The position numbers and the translations under genes are program-made. The notes under the pieces were generated by a model. The model did no database searches and was not told the DNA's origin. It saw nothing but the letters and a program-made list of their open reading frames with translations. Source: Paracoccaceae bacterium Fryx2 (GTDB lineage Bacteria > Pseudomonadota > Alphaproteobacteria > Rhodobacterales > Rhodobacteraceae). From it: a DNA stretch of 64,000 bases. The stretch lies in the NCBI GenBank assembly GCA_032334235.1, contig JAVSGI010000005.1, positions 248,001-312,000 of the forward strand. The letters are read 5' to 3'. Positions 40,942 to 50,329 of the stretch are shown here, one piece after another (positions within the stretch are counted from its first letter, which is position 1; every line of letters begins with the position of its first letter).

Positions 40942-41871
40942 ATGACCCGCCTCTCCGCCTTCACCGCCCCCGGCCGCTTCTGGCGCGGCAACCTGCACAC
41001 CCATTCCACCCGGTCGGACGGCGTGTTGTCCCCGGCCGAGGTCTGCCGCCGCTACCGCGCCGAGGGCTACGACTTCCTTGCCTTGACCGACCATTTCATC
41101 GGCTGCTACGGCTATCCGCTGGTCGATACCGTGCCGTTCCGGGGCGAGGGTTTCACCACCATCCTTGGCGCCGAACTGCATTCGGGGCCGATGGCGAACG
41201 GCGAACTCTGGCACATTCTGGCGGTGGGCCTGCCGCCCGATTTCGCGCCCGGCCATGCGCCCGATTTCTCGGTGGTGGAAGGGATGGAGACCGGCCCCGA
41301 GATCGCCGCCCGCGCGGTGGCGGCGGGGGCCTTCGTCGCGGTGGCGCATCCGCAATGGTCGGGGCTGACGCTGGCCGATGCGCGGAGCATCGAGGCGGCC
41401 CACGCGGTCGAGATCTACAACCACGGCTGCGCCAACGGTTGCGACCGGCCAGACGGCTTTTCCATTGCCGACCTGTTGCTGACCGAGGGCCGCCGGCTGA
41501 GCCTGATCGCCACCGACGACGCGCATTTCTACGAGCCCGACCATTTCGGCGGCTGGGTGATGGTGAAGGCGCCCGAAAATACCCCCGAGGCGCTGCTGGC
41601 GGCGCTGAAGGCGGGCGAGTTCTACTCCTCGCAGGGGCCCGAGTTGCGCGACGTGCGGATCGAGGGCGACCGGGTGGTGGTGGAAAGCTCGGCCGTGATG
41701 TCGGTGATCATCCAGGGGGCGGGCACGGCGGCGACGGGGTTGCACGGCCATTCGATGACGCGCACCGAGGTGCCGCTGGCCCGGCTGACGCGGTCGGGCT
41801 CGCCCTTCCTTCGGGTGTCGGTGATCGATGCGGCGGGCAGGCGGGCCTGGTCGAACCCGGTGTTCTTCTGA
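40942..41871 (+). CDS. PHP-family phosphoesterase, candidate PhnPP-like cyclic phosphodiesterase
   Basis: 309 residues, ATG 40942 with AAAGGAG upstream. The complete PHP metal-site set is visible: NLHTHSTRSDG, ALTDHF, LGAELHS, VAHPQW, EIYNHG and ATDDAHFYE. A PHP enzyme from Eggerthella lenta (PhnPP) is known to open the ribose cyclic phosphate made by C-P lyase. Its place right after phnM and the absence of phnP make that role likely here, but this is inference. The C-terminal 80 residues form an additional beta-rich domain. Confidence 0.87.
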   Translation: MTRLSAFTAPGRFWRGNLHTHSTRSDGVLSPAEVCRRYRAEGYDFLALTDHFIGCYGYPLVDTVPFRGEGFTTILGAELHSGPMANGELWHILAVGLPPDFAPGHAPDFSVVEGMETGPEIAARAVAAGAFVAVAHPQWSGLTLADARSIEAAHAVEIYNHGCANGCDRPDGFSIADLLLTEGRRLSLIATDDAHFYEPDHFGGWVMVKAPENTPEALLAALKAGEFYSSQGPELRDVRIEGDRVVVESSAVMSVIIQGAGTAATGLHGHSMTRTEVPLARLTRSGSPFLRVSVIDAAGRRAWSNPVFF

Positions 41872-41952
41872 CAGGGTGGGGTGCGCGCCCCTTGCCCCCT
41901 GCCGCCCCGCCTGCTATCCGCGAAATCCTATCGAATTGCTCGGAATAGCGGA

Positions 41953-43038
41953 TTGACCCAACCTGTCCCCCGTCTGATGGTGCAACGCCTGACCCGCGGT
42001 TTCGGCGGCGCGCCGGTGGTGGCGGATGTTTCGCTCGACATCGCGCCGGGGCAGGTGATGTGCCTGCTGGGCCCCTCGGGCTGCGGCAAGTCCACCACAC
42101 TGCGGATGATCGCCGGGGTCGAACGCCCCGAGAACGGCTGCATCGCGATCGACGGCCGGGTGGTCTGCGACGGGGTGACCCATCTGCCGCCCGAGGCGCG
42201 CTCGGTCGGGCTGATGTTTCAGGATTTCGCGCTGTTCCCGCATCTGACGGTGGCGCACAATGTGGCCTTCGGGCTGAAGACCGACCGTGCGGCGAAAGCG
42301 CGCCGGGTTGATGAACTGCTGGAGCGGGTGAACCTGACCGGCTTCGGTGCCAAGCATCCGCACCAGTTGTCGGGGGGCGAGCAGCAGCGGGTGGCGCTGG
42401 CGCGCGCCCTCGCCCCGCGCCCGCGCGTCATGCTGATGGACGAGCCGTTTTCGGGCCTCGACAACCGGCTGCGCGACGGCATCCGCGACACCACGCTGGA
42501 GGTGCTGAAGGAGGAAGGCGCCGCCGTGCTGCTGGTGACGCACGAACCCGACGAGGCGATGCGGATGGCCGACCAGATCGCGCTGATGCGCGCCGGGCGG
42601 ATCGTGCAGCGCGGATCGCCCTACAACGTCTACAACGCGCCGATGGACAAGGCGGCGGCGGCGTTCTTTTCCGACATCAACGTGATCCCCGGCGTTTCGC
42701 GCGGGGCGCTGACCGAAACCCCGTTCGGCGCCTTCCTGACCCCGGGCCACCCCGATGGCGGGCGGGTGGAGATCGTGATCCGCCCGCAGCATCTGAAGAT
42801 CGACTTCGACCGGGGCGGGCGCGGGCCGAACCCCACGCCGCAGGATGGCACGCCCGCGCGTGGCACGGTGATCCGTGCCCGCTATCTGGGCCGGGAAAGC
42901 CTGGTGGACTTCGCGATGGACCATGGCGACCTGCGGCTGACAGCCTCGGTGCCCGGCGTGTTTCTGCCCAAGACCGGCACGGTGCTGTGGCTGATGTTCC
43001 GCCGCGACCGCTGTTTCGTGTTTCCGGTCGGGCGTTAG
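41953..43038 (+). CDS. Iron(III)-type ABC transporter ATP-binding protein (FbpC-like), no partners nearby
   Basis: Walker A GPSGCGKS, signature [15 protein letters not shown], Walker B VMLMDEPFSGLD, then a C-terminal TOBE-like regulatory region (about residues 250-361). Best fit is FbpC/PotA-like ferric uptake ATPases. The start is uncertain: TTG 41953 (361 residues) or ATG 41977 (353 residues), both with weak ribosome sites. No binding-protein or permease gene is adjacent, so it either serves transporters elsewhere or assists a neighbouring system. Confidence 0.82.
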   Translation: MTQPVPRLMVQRLTRGFGGAPVVADVSLDIAPGQVMCLLGPSGCGKSTTLRMIAGVERPENGCIAIDGRVVCDGVTHLPPEARSVGLMFQDFALFPHLTVAHNVAFGLKTDRAAKARRVDELLERVNLTGFGAKHPHQLSGGEQQRVALARALAPRPRVMLMDEPFSGLDNRLRDGIRDTTLEVLKEEGAAVLLVTHEPDEAMRMADQIALMRAGRIVQRGSPYNVYNAPMDKAAAAFFSDINVIPGVSRGALTETPFGAFLTPGHPDGGRVEIVIRPQHLKIDFDRGGRGPNPTPQDGTPARGTVIRARYLGRESLVDFAMDHGDLRLTASVPGVFLPKTGTVLWLMFRRDRCFVFPVGR

Positions 43039-43197
43039 GGCGGCTGGTTTCAGCCATGTTCCGCCCGCCCGGGCCCGCTTTGGCGAAAAAACATGTCCTG
43101 CGGCGGAATGGGGCTTTGAACTGGCCCTGCGACACAATAAATGACAGACTAGGCAATCGTCAGAGGCTGCACGGGTGCGGCCATTAGGGAGCAACCC

Positions 43198-43410
43198 ATG
43201 TTCAACAATATCGGCCCGATGGGCCTGATCCTGATCGCAATCGTCGTGCTGGTGCTGTTCGGGCGCGGCAAGGTAAGCTCGCTGATGGGTGAAGTCGGCA
43301 AGGGCATCACCGCCTTCAAGAAGGGTGTCAGCGAAGAGTCGACCACCATCGAAAAGACCGCAGACGTGACGCGCGATGTCACCCCGGTTGCGGACAAAGA
43401 CAAGGTCTGA
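43198..43410 (+). CDS. tatA: Twin-arginine translocase subunit TatA
   Basis: 70 residues. One membrane helix (GLILIAIVVLVLFG), then the conserved FGRGKVSSLMGEVGKGITAFKKG amphipathic helix and an acidic tail. ATG 43198 is preceded by GGGAGCAACCC. TatA forms the pore for folded Tat substrates. First gene of tatABC. The 159 bp upstream contain a possible promoter (TTGAAC near 43114) but no clear -10. Confidence 0.96.
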   Translation: MFNNIGPMGLILIAIVVLVLFGRGKVSSLMGEVGKGITAFKKGVSEESTTIEKTADVTRDVTPVADKDKV

Positions 43411-43440
43411 TGGTCTTGTGCGGATTTGGGCAGGTGACGC

Positions 43441-43962
43441 ATGTTTGACATCGGCTGGTCCGAACTGCTGGTGATCGGGGTCGTGGCACTGATCGTGATC
43501 GGGCCGAAGGATCTGCCCGACATGTTCCGCACCATGGGCCGCTTCACCGCCAAGGCACGCGGCATGGCGCGCGAGTTCTCGCGCGCGATGGAGTCGGCGG
43601 CCAAGGAGTCGGGCGTCAAGGACGTGGCCGACGATCTGCGCAGCGCCACCTCCTCGAAGAACCTCGGGCTGGATGCGGTCAAGCAGGCCGCGACCAAGTT
43701 CGAAGCCTGGGACCCGCTGAAAAAACCCGTCGTGAAGCCCGCAGGCCCGGTTCCGGCGGCTGCCGTTGCGGCAGCGGCCGCGCCCGCGGCCATGGGGCCT
43801 GCGACGCAGGCACTGGCCGATGCACAGGCCGCAAGGCGCGCCGAACTGGCCGCGGCGGCCACCCGCGCCGAAATTGCCGCCGACGAAGAGTTTGACGATT
43901 TCGACGACGCGCCCGCGAAACCCGCCCCCGGCACGCCGACAACCGGGAAATACGACGCATGA
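43441..43962 (+). CDS. tatB: Sec-independent translocase subunit TatB
   Basis: 173 residues. [35 protein letters not shown] is the classic TatB N-terminus with Glu8 in the helix. A long amphipathic helix and an Ala/Pro-rich, then acidic, tail follow ([13 protein letters not shown]). TatB with TatC recognises twin-arginine signal peptides. The stop overlaps tatC by 4 bp. Confidence 0.96.
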   Translation: MFDIGWSELLVIGVVALIVIGPKDLPDMFRTMGRFTAKARGMAREFSRAMESAAKESGVKDVADDLRSATSSKNLGLDAVKQAATKFEAWDPLKKPVVKPAGPVPAAAVAAAAAPAAMGPATQALADAQAARRAELAAAATRAEIAADEEFDDFDDAPAKPAPGTPTTGKYDA

Positions 43963-44822
43963 GCAGCGACCACATCGAGGACAGCAGCGCGCCGCTGATC
44001 GAGCATCTGACAGAATTGCGCAACCGGATCATGTATTCGATCGGGGCCTTTCTTGTCGGGATGATCCTGTGCTTCACGGTGTGGAACCCGATATTCAACT
44101 TTCTGACCCAACCGATCTGCGACGCGCTGGCCCTGCGCGGGCAGGATTGCGGGCTGGTGCTGATCAAGCTGCAGGAAGGTTTCTTCGTCGCGGTGAAGAT
44201 CTCGTTCATGGGCGGCTTCATGCTGGCCTTTCCGATGATTGCCTACCAGATGTGGCGGTTCGTGGCCCCCGGCCTCTACAAGTCGGAAAAGGGCGCGTTT
44301 CTGCCCTTCCTGCTGGCCTCGCCGATCATGTTCGCCATGGGGTCGCTGTTCGCGTTTTATGTCGTTCTGCCGATTGCCTTCGATTTCTTCCTCGGCTTCC
44401 AGCAGATGATGGTCACCGACCCCGGGATGATCGACGGCGAGGTGACGCCCGCGCCGGGCACGGCTGGCGTGGTGTTCCAGGGGTCGATGGAGCAGTATCT
44501 GGCGCTGACCACCAATTTCATCCTGGCCTTCGGGCTGTGCTTCCAGTTGCCGGTGCTGCTGACGCTGATGGGCAAGGCGGGGCTGGTGTCGTCGCGAGGG
44601 CTCAAGGGGATGCGCAAATATGCCATCGTGATGATCCTGATCGTGGCGGCCCTGGTGACGCCGCCCGACGTCATGTCGCAGATGATCCTGTTCCTCGCGA
44701 TCTACCCGCTGTACGAAGTTTCGATCTTCCTGATCTCGCGCATCGAGAAGAAGCGCGAGGCGCGGCTGCGGGCCGAGGGCCTGTGGGTTGATGACGAGGA
44801 CGAGGATACCGGCAAGGCATGA
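43959..44822 (+). CDS. tatC: Sec-independent translocase subunit TatC
   Basis: 287 residues, six membrane helices. [29 protein letters not shown] is the substrate-binding N-terminal region. FKVSFMGG-like and [21 protein letters not shown] loops and [34 protein letters not shown] are family signatures. ATGA overlaps on both sides couple it to tatB and to the DUF815 gene. Confidence 0.97.
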   Translation: MSSDHIEDSSAPLIEHLTELRNRIMYSIGAFLVGMILCFTVWNPIFNFLTQPICDALALRGQDCGLVLIKLQEGFFVAVKISFMGGFMLAFPMIAYQMWRFVAPGLYKSEKGAFLPFLLASPIMFAMGSLFAFYVVLPIAFDFFLGFQQMMVTDPGMIDGEVTPAPGTAGVVFQGSMEQYLALTTNFILAFGLCFQLPVLLTLMGKAGLVSSRGLKGMRKYAIVMILIVAALVTPPDVMSQMILFLAIYPLYEVSIFLISRIEKKREARLRAEGLWVDDEDEDTGKA

Positions 44823-45733
44823 CTGCGGGCGCCGACCTTGCCCGCATCGCGGCGGCACTGGAACGGCTGAGCCCGGCGCCGATGGCTGCCCCCGATTTCG
44901 TGACCGCAGATGCCTTCATCTGGCACACCGCCCCCGACCGGCTGGAGCCGGTGGCAAAGGTGTCGCGGGTCGACCTTGGCCTGCTGGTCGGGGTGAACCG
45001 CGCCCGCGACATCCTTCTGGAAAACACGCAGCATTTCGCCCGCGGCCTGCCGGCCAACAACGCCCTGCTCTGGGGCGCGCGCGGGATGGGCAAGTCGAGC
45101 CTCGTCAAGGCGGTTCATGCGGCGGTGTGCGGGCAGGGGCTGGCGCTGAAGATCGTGGAACTGAGCCGCGAGGATCTGCCGTCGGTCGGGCGGCTGCTCA
45201 AGCACCTGCGCGCATCGGACCAGCGGTTCATCCTGTTCTGCGACGACCTGTCGTTCAGCCATGACGACCAGCACTACAAGTCGCTGAAGGCGGTGCTGGA
45301 TGGCGGGATCGAGGGGCGGCCGGCCAACGTGATCCTCTATGCCACCTCGAACCGCCGCCATCTGATGCCGCGCGACATGATCGAGAACGAACGCTCGACT
45401 GCCATCAGCCCGTCGGAGGCGGTGGAGGAAAAGGTGTCGCTGTCGGACCGCTTCGGGCTGTGGCTGGGCTTCCACCCCTGCACGCAGGACGAGTATCTGG
45501 CAATGATCGACGGCTACTGCGCGGCGCATGGCGTGGCGGTGGAGGTAGACGACCTGCGCGCCGCAGCCATCGAATGGCAGGCAACGCGCGGCGCGCGTTC
45601 GGGCCGGGTGGCGTGGCAGTTCTTCACCGACCTTGCCGCGCGCCATGGGGTCCGGCTTCAGGACGACGATTTTTCTACGAAAAATCCGCCCCGTGACCCG
45701 GCGCAGGTCGGCGGGAAGGGTGATTTTTCGTAG
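44819..45733 (+). CDS. DUF815 AAA+ ATPase
   Basis: 304 residues. Walker [10 protein letters not shown] (about residue 85), Walker [10 protein letters not shown], and the family blocks [14 protein letters not shown] and [16 protein letters not shown]. Function of this conserved ATPase is not known. It overlaps tatC by 4 bp. The last 20 residues (DFSTKNPP...GKGDFS) are encoded by the 19-bp palindrome pair at 45668-45740, so the natural C-terminus has been replaced or extended by that repeat. Confidence 0.88.
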   Translation: MTAGADLARIAAALERLSPAPMAAPDFVTADAFIWHTAPDRLEPVAKVSRVDLGLLVGVNRARDILLENTQHFARGLPANNALLWGARGMGKSSLVKAVHAAVCGQGLALKIVELSREDLPSVGRLLKHLRASDQRFILFCDDLSFSHDDQHYKSLKAVLDGGIEGRPANVILYATSNRRHLMPRDMIENERSTAISPSEAVEEKVSLSDRFGLWLGFHPCTQDEYLAMIDGYCAAHGVAVEVDDLRAAAIEWQATRGARSGRVAWQFFTDLAARHGVRLQDDDFSTKNPPRDPAQVGGKGDFS

Positions 45734-45740
45734 AAAAATC
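45668..45740. repeat. Inverted pair of 19-bp palindromes, copy 2
   Basis: GATTTTTCTACGAAAAATC at 45668-45686 and its reverse complement at 45722-45740, 35 bp apart. The units are identical to those at 25829-25889. The first unit lies within the DUF815 coding end; the second spans its stop codon. Placed between convergent genes, it could terminate in both directions. Confidence 0.9.
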
Positions 45741-45760
45741 GCGGCCCTCCCTGCTGCGCC

Positions 45761-46960
45761 TCATTGCAGATAGGGCATCGGGTCGACGGAATCGAAGCCC
45801 TTGCGCACCTCGAAATGGAGGAAGGCCGGGTTGGCGGCGCGGATCACCGCCAGGGTCTGGCCGCGCTGGATGGTGGCGCCCTTGGCCACCTTGATGCCGT
45901 CGATCCCGGCATAGACCGTCAGCAGGTTGTCGGCATGGCGCAGCACCAGGATCGGCACCTGATCGGTGTCCTTGGTGATGGCGGCCACCGTGCCGTCGGC
46001 CGCCGCCTTTACCGGCGTGCCCGGTGCCGCGGCGATGTCGATGCCGTCGTTCTTCTTCTGCACGTAGCCGCGGATGATCTTGCCTTCGACCGGCATGGCG
46101 AAGCGCGCTGCCGAAGCGGCCGTTCGGGAGGCGCCAAGGTCGGGCGAGGCGGGGGTGCCGGGGGTCGGGGCGGCGGCGGCCGCGGTCTTTTCGGCGGGCA
46201 GCGGCTTGGCGGCCGAGGGCGGCTCGGGCGTGGGCGAGCCGGCGCCGGGCGGGGTGACCGATGCGGTGGGCCGTGCCTCGCCGGGCAGCGCGGTCGGGAT
46301 CATCAGGAACTGGCCCTCGCGCACCGCGAGATCGGGCCCAAGCCCGTTCCAGTCGGCGAGGGACCGGGCCGAGACGTTGTAGGTCCGGGCGATGGAATAG
46401 GCGGTCTCGCCGCGCGCGACCTTGTGGCGGGCGGGTTCGGCCCTGGCGGCCGCGACGGGTTGCGGGCCGGTCTGCCAGCCTGCGGGGGCACTGCTGCTGC
46501 TGCTGCTGCCTGACGCGCGGTCGATGGCGCCAGAGGCAATGCTGGTCACGTCGATCCGGTCGGTTGTGATCGGCGAGCCGTAAATGGCCCCGGCGGTGCC
46601 TCTGGGCGGTTCGGCCACCCGGCGTGGCAGGGCCAGCACTTCGCCCCCGCGCAGCGGATCACCGACACCCAGCGCGTTGTGCCGTGCCACCTCGGCCGCA
46701 TCGAGCCCGACCCGGGCCGACAGGCTTGCCACCGTATCACCTTGCCGCGCCAGCGCCACCTGGTAGCCGGGGTAGGACAGCACGCCCCGGTCGTCGGCCC
46801 TCGGGCGTTCGGCGGTGGCCTGGCGCGCCGCGTCGGCGGTGTTCAGCGACCCGGCGCGGGACCGCAGGTCCCAATCCATCTCGGATGTCGTGCAGGCCCC
46901 GAGCGCGGCCAGTGCCGTGCCGAGCCAGAGGGCGCGCATCCGCGAAACAGTCATTGTCAT
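45761..46960 (-). CDS. nlpD: NlpD-type LysM/LytM lipoprotein, catalytically degenerate
   Basis: 399 residues. Lipoprotein signal with lipobox ALGAC (Cys23). Two LysM domains (about 65-112, YQVALARQGDTVASLSARVG; about 180-223, HKVARGETAYSIARTYNVS). A Ser/Pro/Ala-rich linker and a C-terminal LytM/M23 domain follow. The zinc ligands are lost: the usual H-x3-D site reads KNDGID and the H-x-H site reads FLHFEV. NlpD proteins with such losses activate amidases for cell separation instead of cutting peptidoglycan. Downstream of pcm and surE, as in E. coli. Confidence 0.9.
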   Translation of the reverse strand: MTMTVSRMRALWLGTALAALGACTTSEMDWDLRSRAGSLNTADAARQATAERPRADDRGVLSYPGYQVALARQGDTVASLSARVGLDAAEVARHNALGVGDPLRGGEVLALPRRVAEPPRGTAGAIYGSPITTDRIDVTSIASGAIDRASGSSSSSSAPAGWQTGPQPVAAARAEPARHKVARGETAYSIARTYNVSARSLADWNGLGPDLAVREGQFLMIPTALPGEARPTASVTPPGAGSPTPEPPSAAKPLPAEKTAAAAAPTPGTPASPDLGASRTAASAARFAMPVEGKIIRGYVQKKNDGIDIAAAPGTPVKAAADGTVAAITKDTDQVPILVLRHADNLLTVYAGIDGIKVAKGATIQRGQTLAVIRAANPAFLHFEVRKGFDSVDPMPYLQ

Positions 46961-47001
46961 TGCTCGGCCTCACGTTTCGCCCGGTTCAGTCCGGGGCTGG
47001 T

Positions 47002-47667
47002 CTATTCGGTTCCGATGCCTTCCACGAGAGGCACGAACCGCACGGGTCTAAGCTCTTCGTAGTCGAAGCCACCCTCATTCCGGGTGACCTTGATCAGGCG
47101 TTGCACCGTGTCGGACTGGCCGACCGGCAGCACCATGATACCCCCGATCCGCAACTGCGCCAAGAGCGGGCCGGGCGGGTCTTCGGCGGCGGCGGTCACC
47201 AGGATGCGGTCGAACGGCGCCTGTTCGGGCAGACCGAAGCTGCCGTCGGCGGCAAAGGCTGTGATGTTGGTCAGGGCGAGGTCGCGAAACACCTCCTGCG
47301 CCTCGCGCACCAGACGGCGGTGGCGGTCCACCGTGTAGATGCGGCGGGCAAGCTGGCTGAGGATCGCCGCCTGGTAGCCAGAGCCGGTGCCGACTTCCAG
47401 CACCTTGTCGCGCGGGCTGACCTCCAGCGCCTGGGTCATCAGCCCGACCACCGAGGGCTGGCTGATGGTCTGGCCGCAGGCAATCGGCAGCGGCATGTCC
47501 TCATAGGCGCGGTCTGCGAACAGGCCGCGCACGAAGCGGCCGCGGTCGATCCGCTCCATCGCGGTCAGCACCCGGCCATCGGTGACCCCGCGCGAGCGCA
47601 GGGCGAACAGGAAGCGCATCTTGCGCATGGCGATGTCGTCTGCGTCCGGCGGGTCGCCATCCGTCAT
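47002..47667 (-). CDS. pcm: Protein-L-isoaspartate O-methyltransferase
   Basis: 221 residues. SAM-binding motif [17 protein letters not shown] and the substrate-binding [17 protein letters not shown] are diagnostic. It repairs isoaspartyl damage in aged proteins. The start overlaps the surE stop by 4 bp. A second in-frame Met at residue 14 is an alternative start. nlpD begins 41 bp downstream, giving the conserved surE-pcm-nlpD order. Confidence 0.96.
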   Translation of the reverse strand: MTDGDPPDADDIAMRKMRFLFALRSRGVTDGRVLTAMERIDRGRFVRGLFADRAYEDMPLPIACGQTISQPSVVGLMTQALEVSPRDKVLEVGTGSGYQAAILSQLARRIYTVDRHRRLVREAQEVFRDLALTNITAFAADGSFGLPEQAPFDRILVTAAAEDPPGPLLAQLRIGGIMVLPVGQSDTVQRLIKVTRNEGGFDYEELRPVRFVPLVEGIGTE

Positions 47668-48449
47668 CCGAGGCTCGCCTCCAGTTCGGCGAGGCGGTCA
47701 TGCGCCGTGAGGTCGGCCCGCAGCGGGGTGATCGAGATGTAGCCGTCGAGATTCACCGCCACGTCGGTGCCGGGCAGGGTGGGGGAATGTTGTGGCCCGC
47801 CCTTGATCCACAGGAAGCGGCGGCCCGAGGGCGAAATGTGCGGCTCGACCCCGAAAGAGGTGTCGCGGCGGAAGCCCTGGGCCGCGACGCGGTGGCCGCG
47901 CACGGCCGCGGCGGGAAGCGGCGGAAAATTCACGTTGTAGAACAGCCGGTAATCGCCACCATCCCACAACCCCTTGTCCAGAAGCGCCCGCACGACTGCC
48001 GCCCCATGACTGCGCGACGCCTCGAACGGATCGGCCAGCCCCTCGGTTTCGGGGCCAAGGAACTGCGACAGCGCAATGGCGGGCAGGCCCTGCAAGGCCG
48101 CCTCCATCGCGCCGCCGATCGTGCCGGAGTAAAGCACATTCTCTGCCGCGTTGTTCCCCCGGTTCACGCCCGACAGCACCAGATCGGGCCGCGCGCCCTG
48201 CAGCACGTCGTAAAGTGCGGCCAGCACGCAGTCGGCCGGGCTGCCCTCGGCGGCAAAGCGGCGCGGCGCCAGTTTCAGGATCATCATCGGGTGGGTGTAG
48301 CTGATGCAGTGCCCGACGCCCGACTGCTCGAAGGCCGGCGCCACCGTCCAGACCTCGCCCCCGGGGCCTGCGATCTCGGTCGCGATCTGGGTCAGAACCT
48401 CCAGCCCCGGTGCGTTGATGCCGTCGTCATTGGTGATCAGAATGCGCAT
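47664..48449 (-). CDS. surE: 5'-nucleotidase SurE
   Basis: 261 residues from ATG 48449, AAAGG upstream. [19 protein letters not shown] carries the metal-binding Asp pair, and [27 protein letters not shown] the active site. Stationary-phase survival phosphatase for nucleotides. An upstream in-frame ATG at 48605 would add 52 unconserved residues and is rejected. First gene of surE-pcm-nlpD. Confidence 0.96.
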   Translation of the reverse strand: MRILITNDDGINAPGLEVLTQIATEIAGPGGEVWTVAPAFEQSGVGHCISYTHPMMILKLAPRRFAAEGSPADCVLAALYDVLQGARPDLVLSGVNRGNNAAENVLYSGTIGGAMEAALQGLPAIALSQFLGPETEGLADPFEASRSHGAAVVRALLDKGLWDGGDYRLFYNVNFPPLPAAAVRGHRVAAQGFRRDTSFGVEPHISPSGRRFLWIKGGPQHSPTLPGTDVAVNLDGYISITPLRADLTAHDRLAELEASLG

Positions 48450-48547
48450 GGGGACTGCCTTTCGTGCTGACCCCTGATTAGACGAGGCCGGGGCGGGCGT
48501 AAAGCGCCGCCCCCCGGCAGGTCGCGCTATTCGGGTGCACTGTCGCC

Positions 48548-49432
48548 TCAGCGCCGGTCGGGTCGGCGTTCCAGCCTGCGAAACAGCAGCGACAGGCTGA
48601 AACACAGCAGGAAATAGAGGCCGGCCGCGGTGATCCAGGCCTCGAAGATCATCCGGGTCGAGGCGACCAGCTCGCCGGTCTTGTAGGTCAGATCCTGCAC
48701 CGAGATCAGCGAGATGATCGAGCTGTCCTTGACCAGCGAGATGAACTGGTTTGCCAGCGGCGGCGTCACCGACTTCATCGCCTGCGGCAGCACCACGAAG
48801 CGCATGGTATCCATCCGCGTCAGGCCCAGCGAAGCGCCGGCCTCGCGCTGGCCGCGCCCGACCGATTCAATCCCCGCCCGGACGATCTCTCCGACAAAGG
48901 CGCTTTCGAACAGCGCCAGCACGATCACCCCCGACATCAGTTCGGGAAAGCGCCGCATGTCACCGAAAAACAGCCCCCAGAGGCCCGCCCCTTCCGGGCG
49001 GCGGGCGATGCCGCGGGCCCAGCCTTCAAGGCCGGTGGCGGCAATGATCTGTTCCGACAGGAAGAAGTAGAAGATGAACACCACCACCACCGGGGGGATG
49101 TTGCGCAGAAGCTCCAGATACGTGCGCGCCAGCATCCGCAGCACGGCATTGCGCGACACCCGCGCGAGGCCGAGGCCGACCCCCAGCACCAGCGCCAGCA
49201 GGCCCGCATAAAGGCTGATGCGGATCGTGGTGATCAGCCCTTGCAACAGCAGATTGGGCAGCCAGCGGCCCGTCGTTTCATCCCAGCGCAGGATGTAGTT
49301 CGGTATCCGCTCCCACGCCCAGGTGTAGTTCAGCGTGCCCGCGATCCGCAGCCAGACGAAAACCCCCAGCGCCGCAAGGCAGGCCAGGATCAGATAGTCG
49401 GCCCAGATCAGCCGTTTGAGGGTGGCGCGCAT
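48548..49432 (-). CDS. Polar amino acid ABC transporter permease (2)
   Basis: 294 residues, HisM/GltK-type. [32 protein letters not shown] is the family N-terminal region. The EAA loop is [37 protein letters not shown]. Last gene of the four-gene transporter. Partner of the permease at 50330. Substrate probably a polar or acidic amino acid; not determinable from sequence alone. Confidence 0.92.
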   Translation of the reverse strand: MRATLKRLIWADYLILACLAALGVFVWLRIAGTLNYTWAWERIPNYILRWDETTGRWLPNLLLQGLITTIRISLYAGLLALVLGVGLGLARVSRNAVLRMLARTYLELLRNIPPVVVVFIFYFFLSEQIIAATGLEGWARGIARRPEGAGLWGLFFGDMRRFPELMSGVIVLALFESAFVGEIVRAGIESVGRGQREAGASLGLTRMDTMRFVVLPQAMKSVTPPLANQFISLVKDSSIISLISVQDLTYKTGELVASTRMIFEAWITAAGLYFLLCFSLSLLFRRLERRPDRR

Positions 49433-49450
49433 CGCGGACTCCGGTCGTGC

Positions 49451-49474
49451 GGGGGCCGGACGGCGCCGGCCCCC
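49451..49474 (-). promoter_or_regulatory. GC stem-loop between binding protein and permease genes
   Basis: GGGGGCCGG / CCGGCCCCC, 9-bp stem with a 6-nt loop, right after the solute-binding protein stop. Typical position for a stem-loop that stabilises the upstream message and limits permease expression. Confidence 0.6.
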
Positions 49475-49480
49475 CTTGCG

Positions 49481-50296
49481 TCACTCTGCGACCTGATCCT
49501 GCCATTCGACGGTCTTGAACCAGTAGTTGTGCCGGTCTTCCAAGAAGCCGTCACGCCATTTCGCGGCGATCCAGTTGTCGAAGAAGTTCAGCGCGTCGGG
49601 GTCGCCCTTGCGCAGCACGAAGGCCTCGGCGGCGCTGTCGTAGTTGGTGTCGAACGGCACATGCAGCACGTCGGGGTGCTTGGCCGCCTCCAGCGCCGGG
49701 GTCGGCAGCGAGGCCATGGTGGCATGCGCCTTGCCGTTCAGCACCTCCTGCGTCGCGGCGCCATCCTCGTCGAACAGCAAAAGCTGCGCCTGCGGAAACC
49801 GCTGCGCGATCAGCGTGGCCGGCGTGCCGCCGCGCCGTGCGGCAAAGATCACCTCGGGCTTGTTGTAGTCGTCCTCGCTGAACCCTTCGGTCATGGTCTT
49901 GTTGGCCATCAGCGTGGTGGCCGAATAGGCATAGGGGTCGGAAAAGTTGACCGTTAGGTTGCGGGCGGGCGTCACCGACATGCCCGAGATGATCACGTCG
50001 AACTTGCCCGCGACCAGTGCCGGGATGATGCCGTCCCAGGCGGTGGGCACGAATTCGACATCGACGCCCATATCCTCGGCCAGCTTGCGGCCGACATCAA
50101 GCTCGAACCCGATCAATTCGCCCGTCTTGTCGCGCATCGACCACGGCACGAACAGCGACAGCCCGATCTTGATTGCGCCGCGCTGCTGGATGTCGGCAAT
50201 CGCGCTTTGCTGCGCAAGTGCGGCCTGCGGCAGCGCCAGCAGGGCCGCCATGGCAACGGCAAGCCCCGCTGCAAAAACCCGTCTTTTCAATGTCAT
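49481..50296 (-). CDS. Polar amino acid ABC transporter substrate-binding protein
   Basis: 271 residues, ATG 50296 with AAGGAG upstream. Signal peptide MTLKRRVFAAGLAVAMAALL up to ALAQ. The mature domain has the solute-binding family 3 pattern IGLSLFVPWSMRDKTGELIGFELDVGRKLAEDMG and KFDVIISGMSVTPARNLTVNFSDPY. An aspartate/glutamate- or glutamine-type ligand is plausible. Encoded between the two permease genes. Confidence 0.92.
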   Translation of the reverse strand: MTLKRRVFAAGLAVAMAALLALPQAALAQQSAIADIQQRGAIKIGLSLFVPWSMRDKTGELIGFELDVGRKLAEDMGVDVEFVPTAWDGIIPALVAGKFDVIISGMSVTPARNLTVNFSDPYAYSATTLMANKTMTEGFSEDDYNKPEVIFAARRGGTPATLIAQRFPQAQLLLFDEDGAATQEVLNGKAHATMASLPTPALEAAKHPDVLHVPFDTNYDSAAEAFVLRKGDPDALNFFDNWIAAKWRDGFLEDRHNYWFKTVEWQDQVAE

Positions 50297-50329
50297 GCGT
50301 GAACTCCTTGTTGCAGGTTCGAATTGCGG

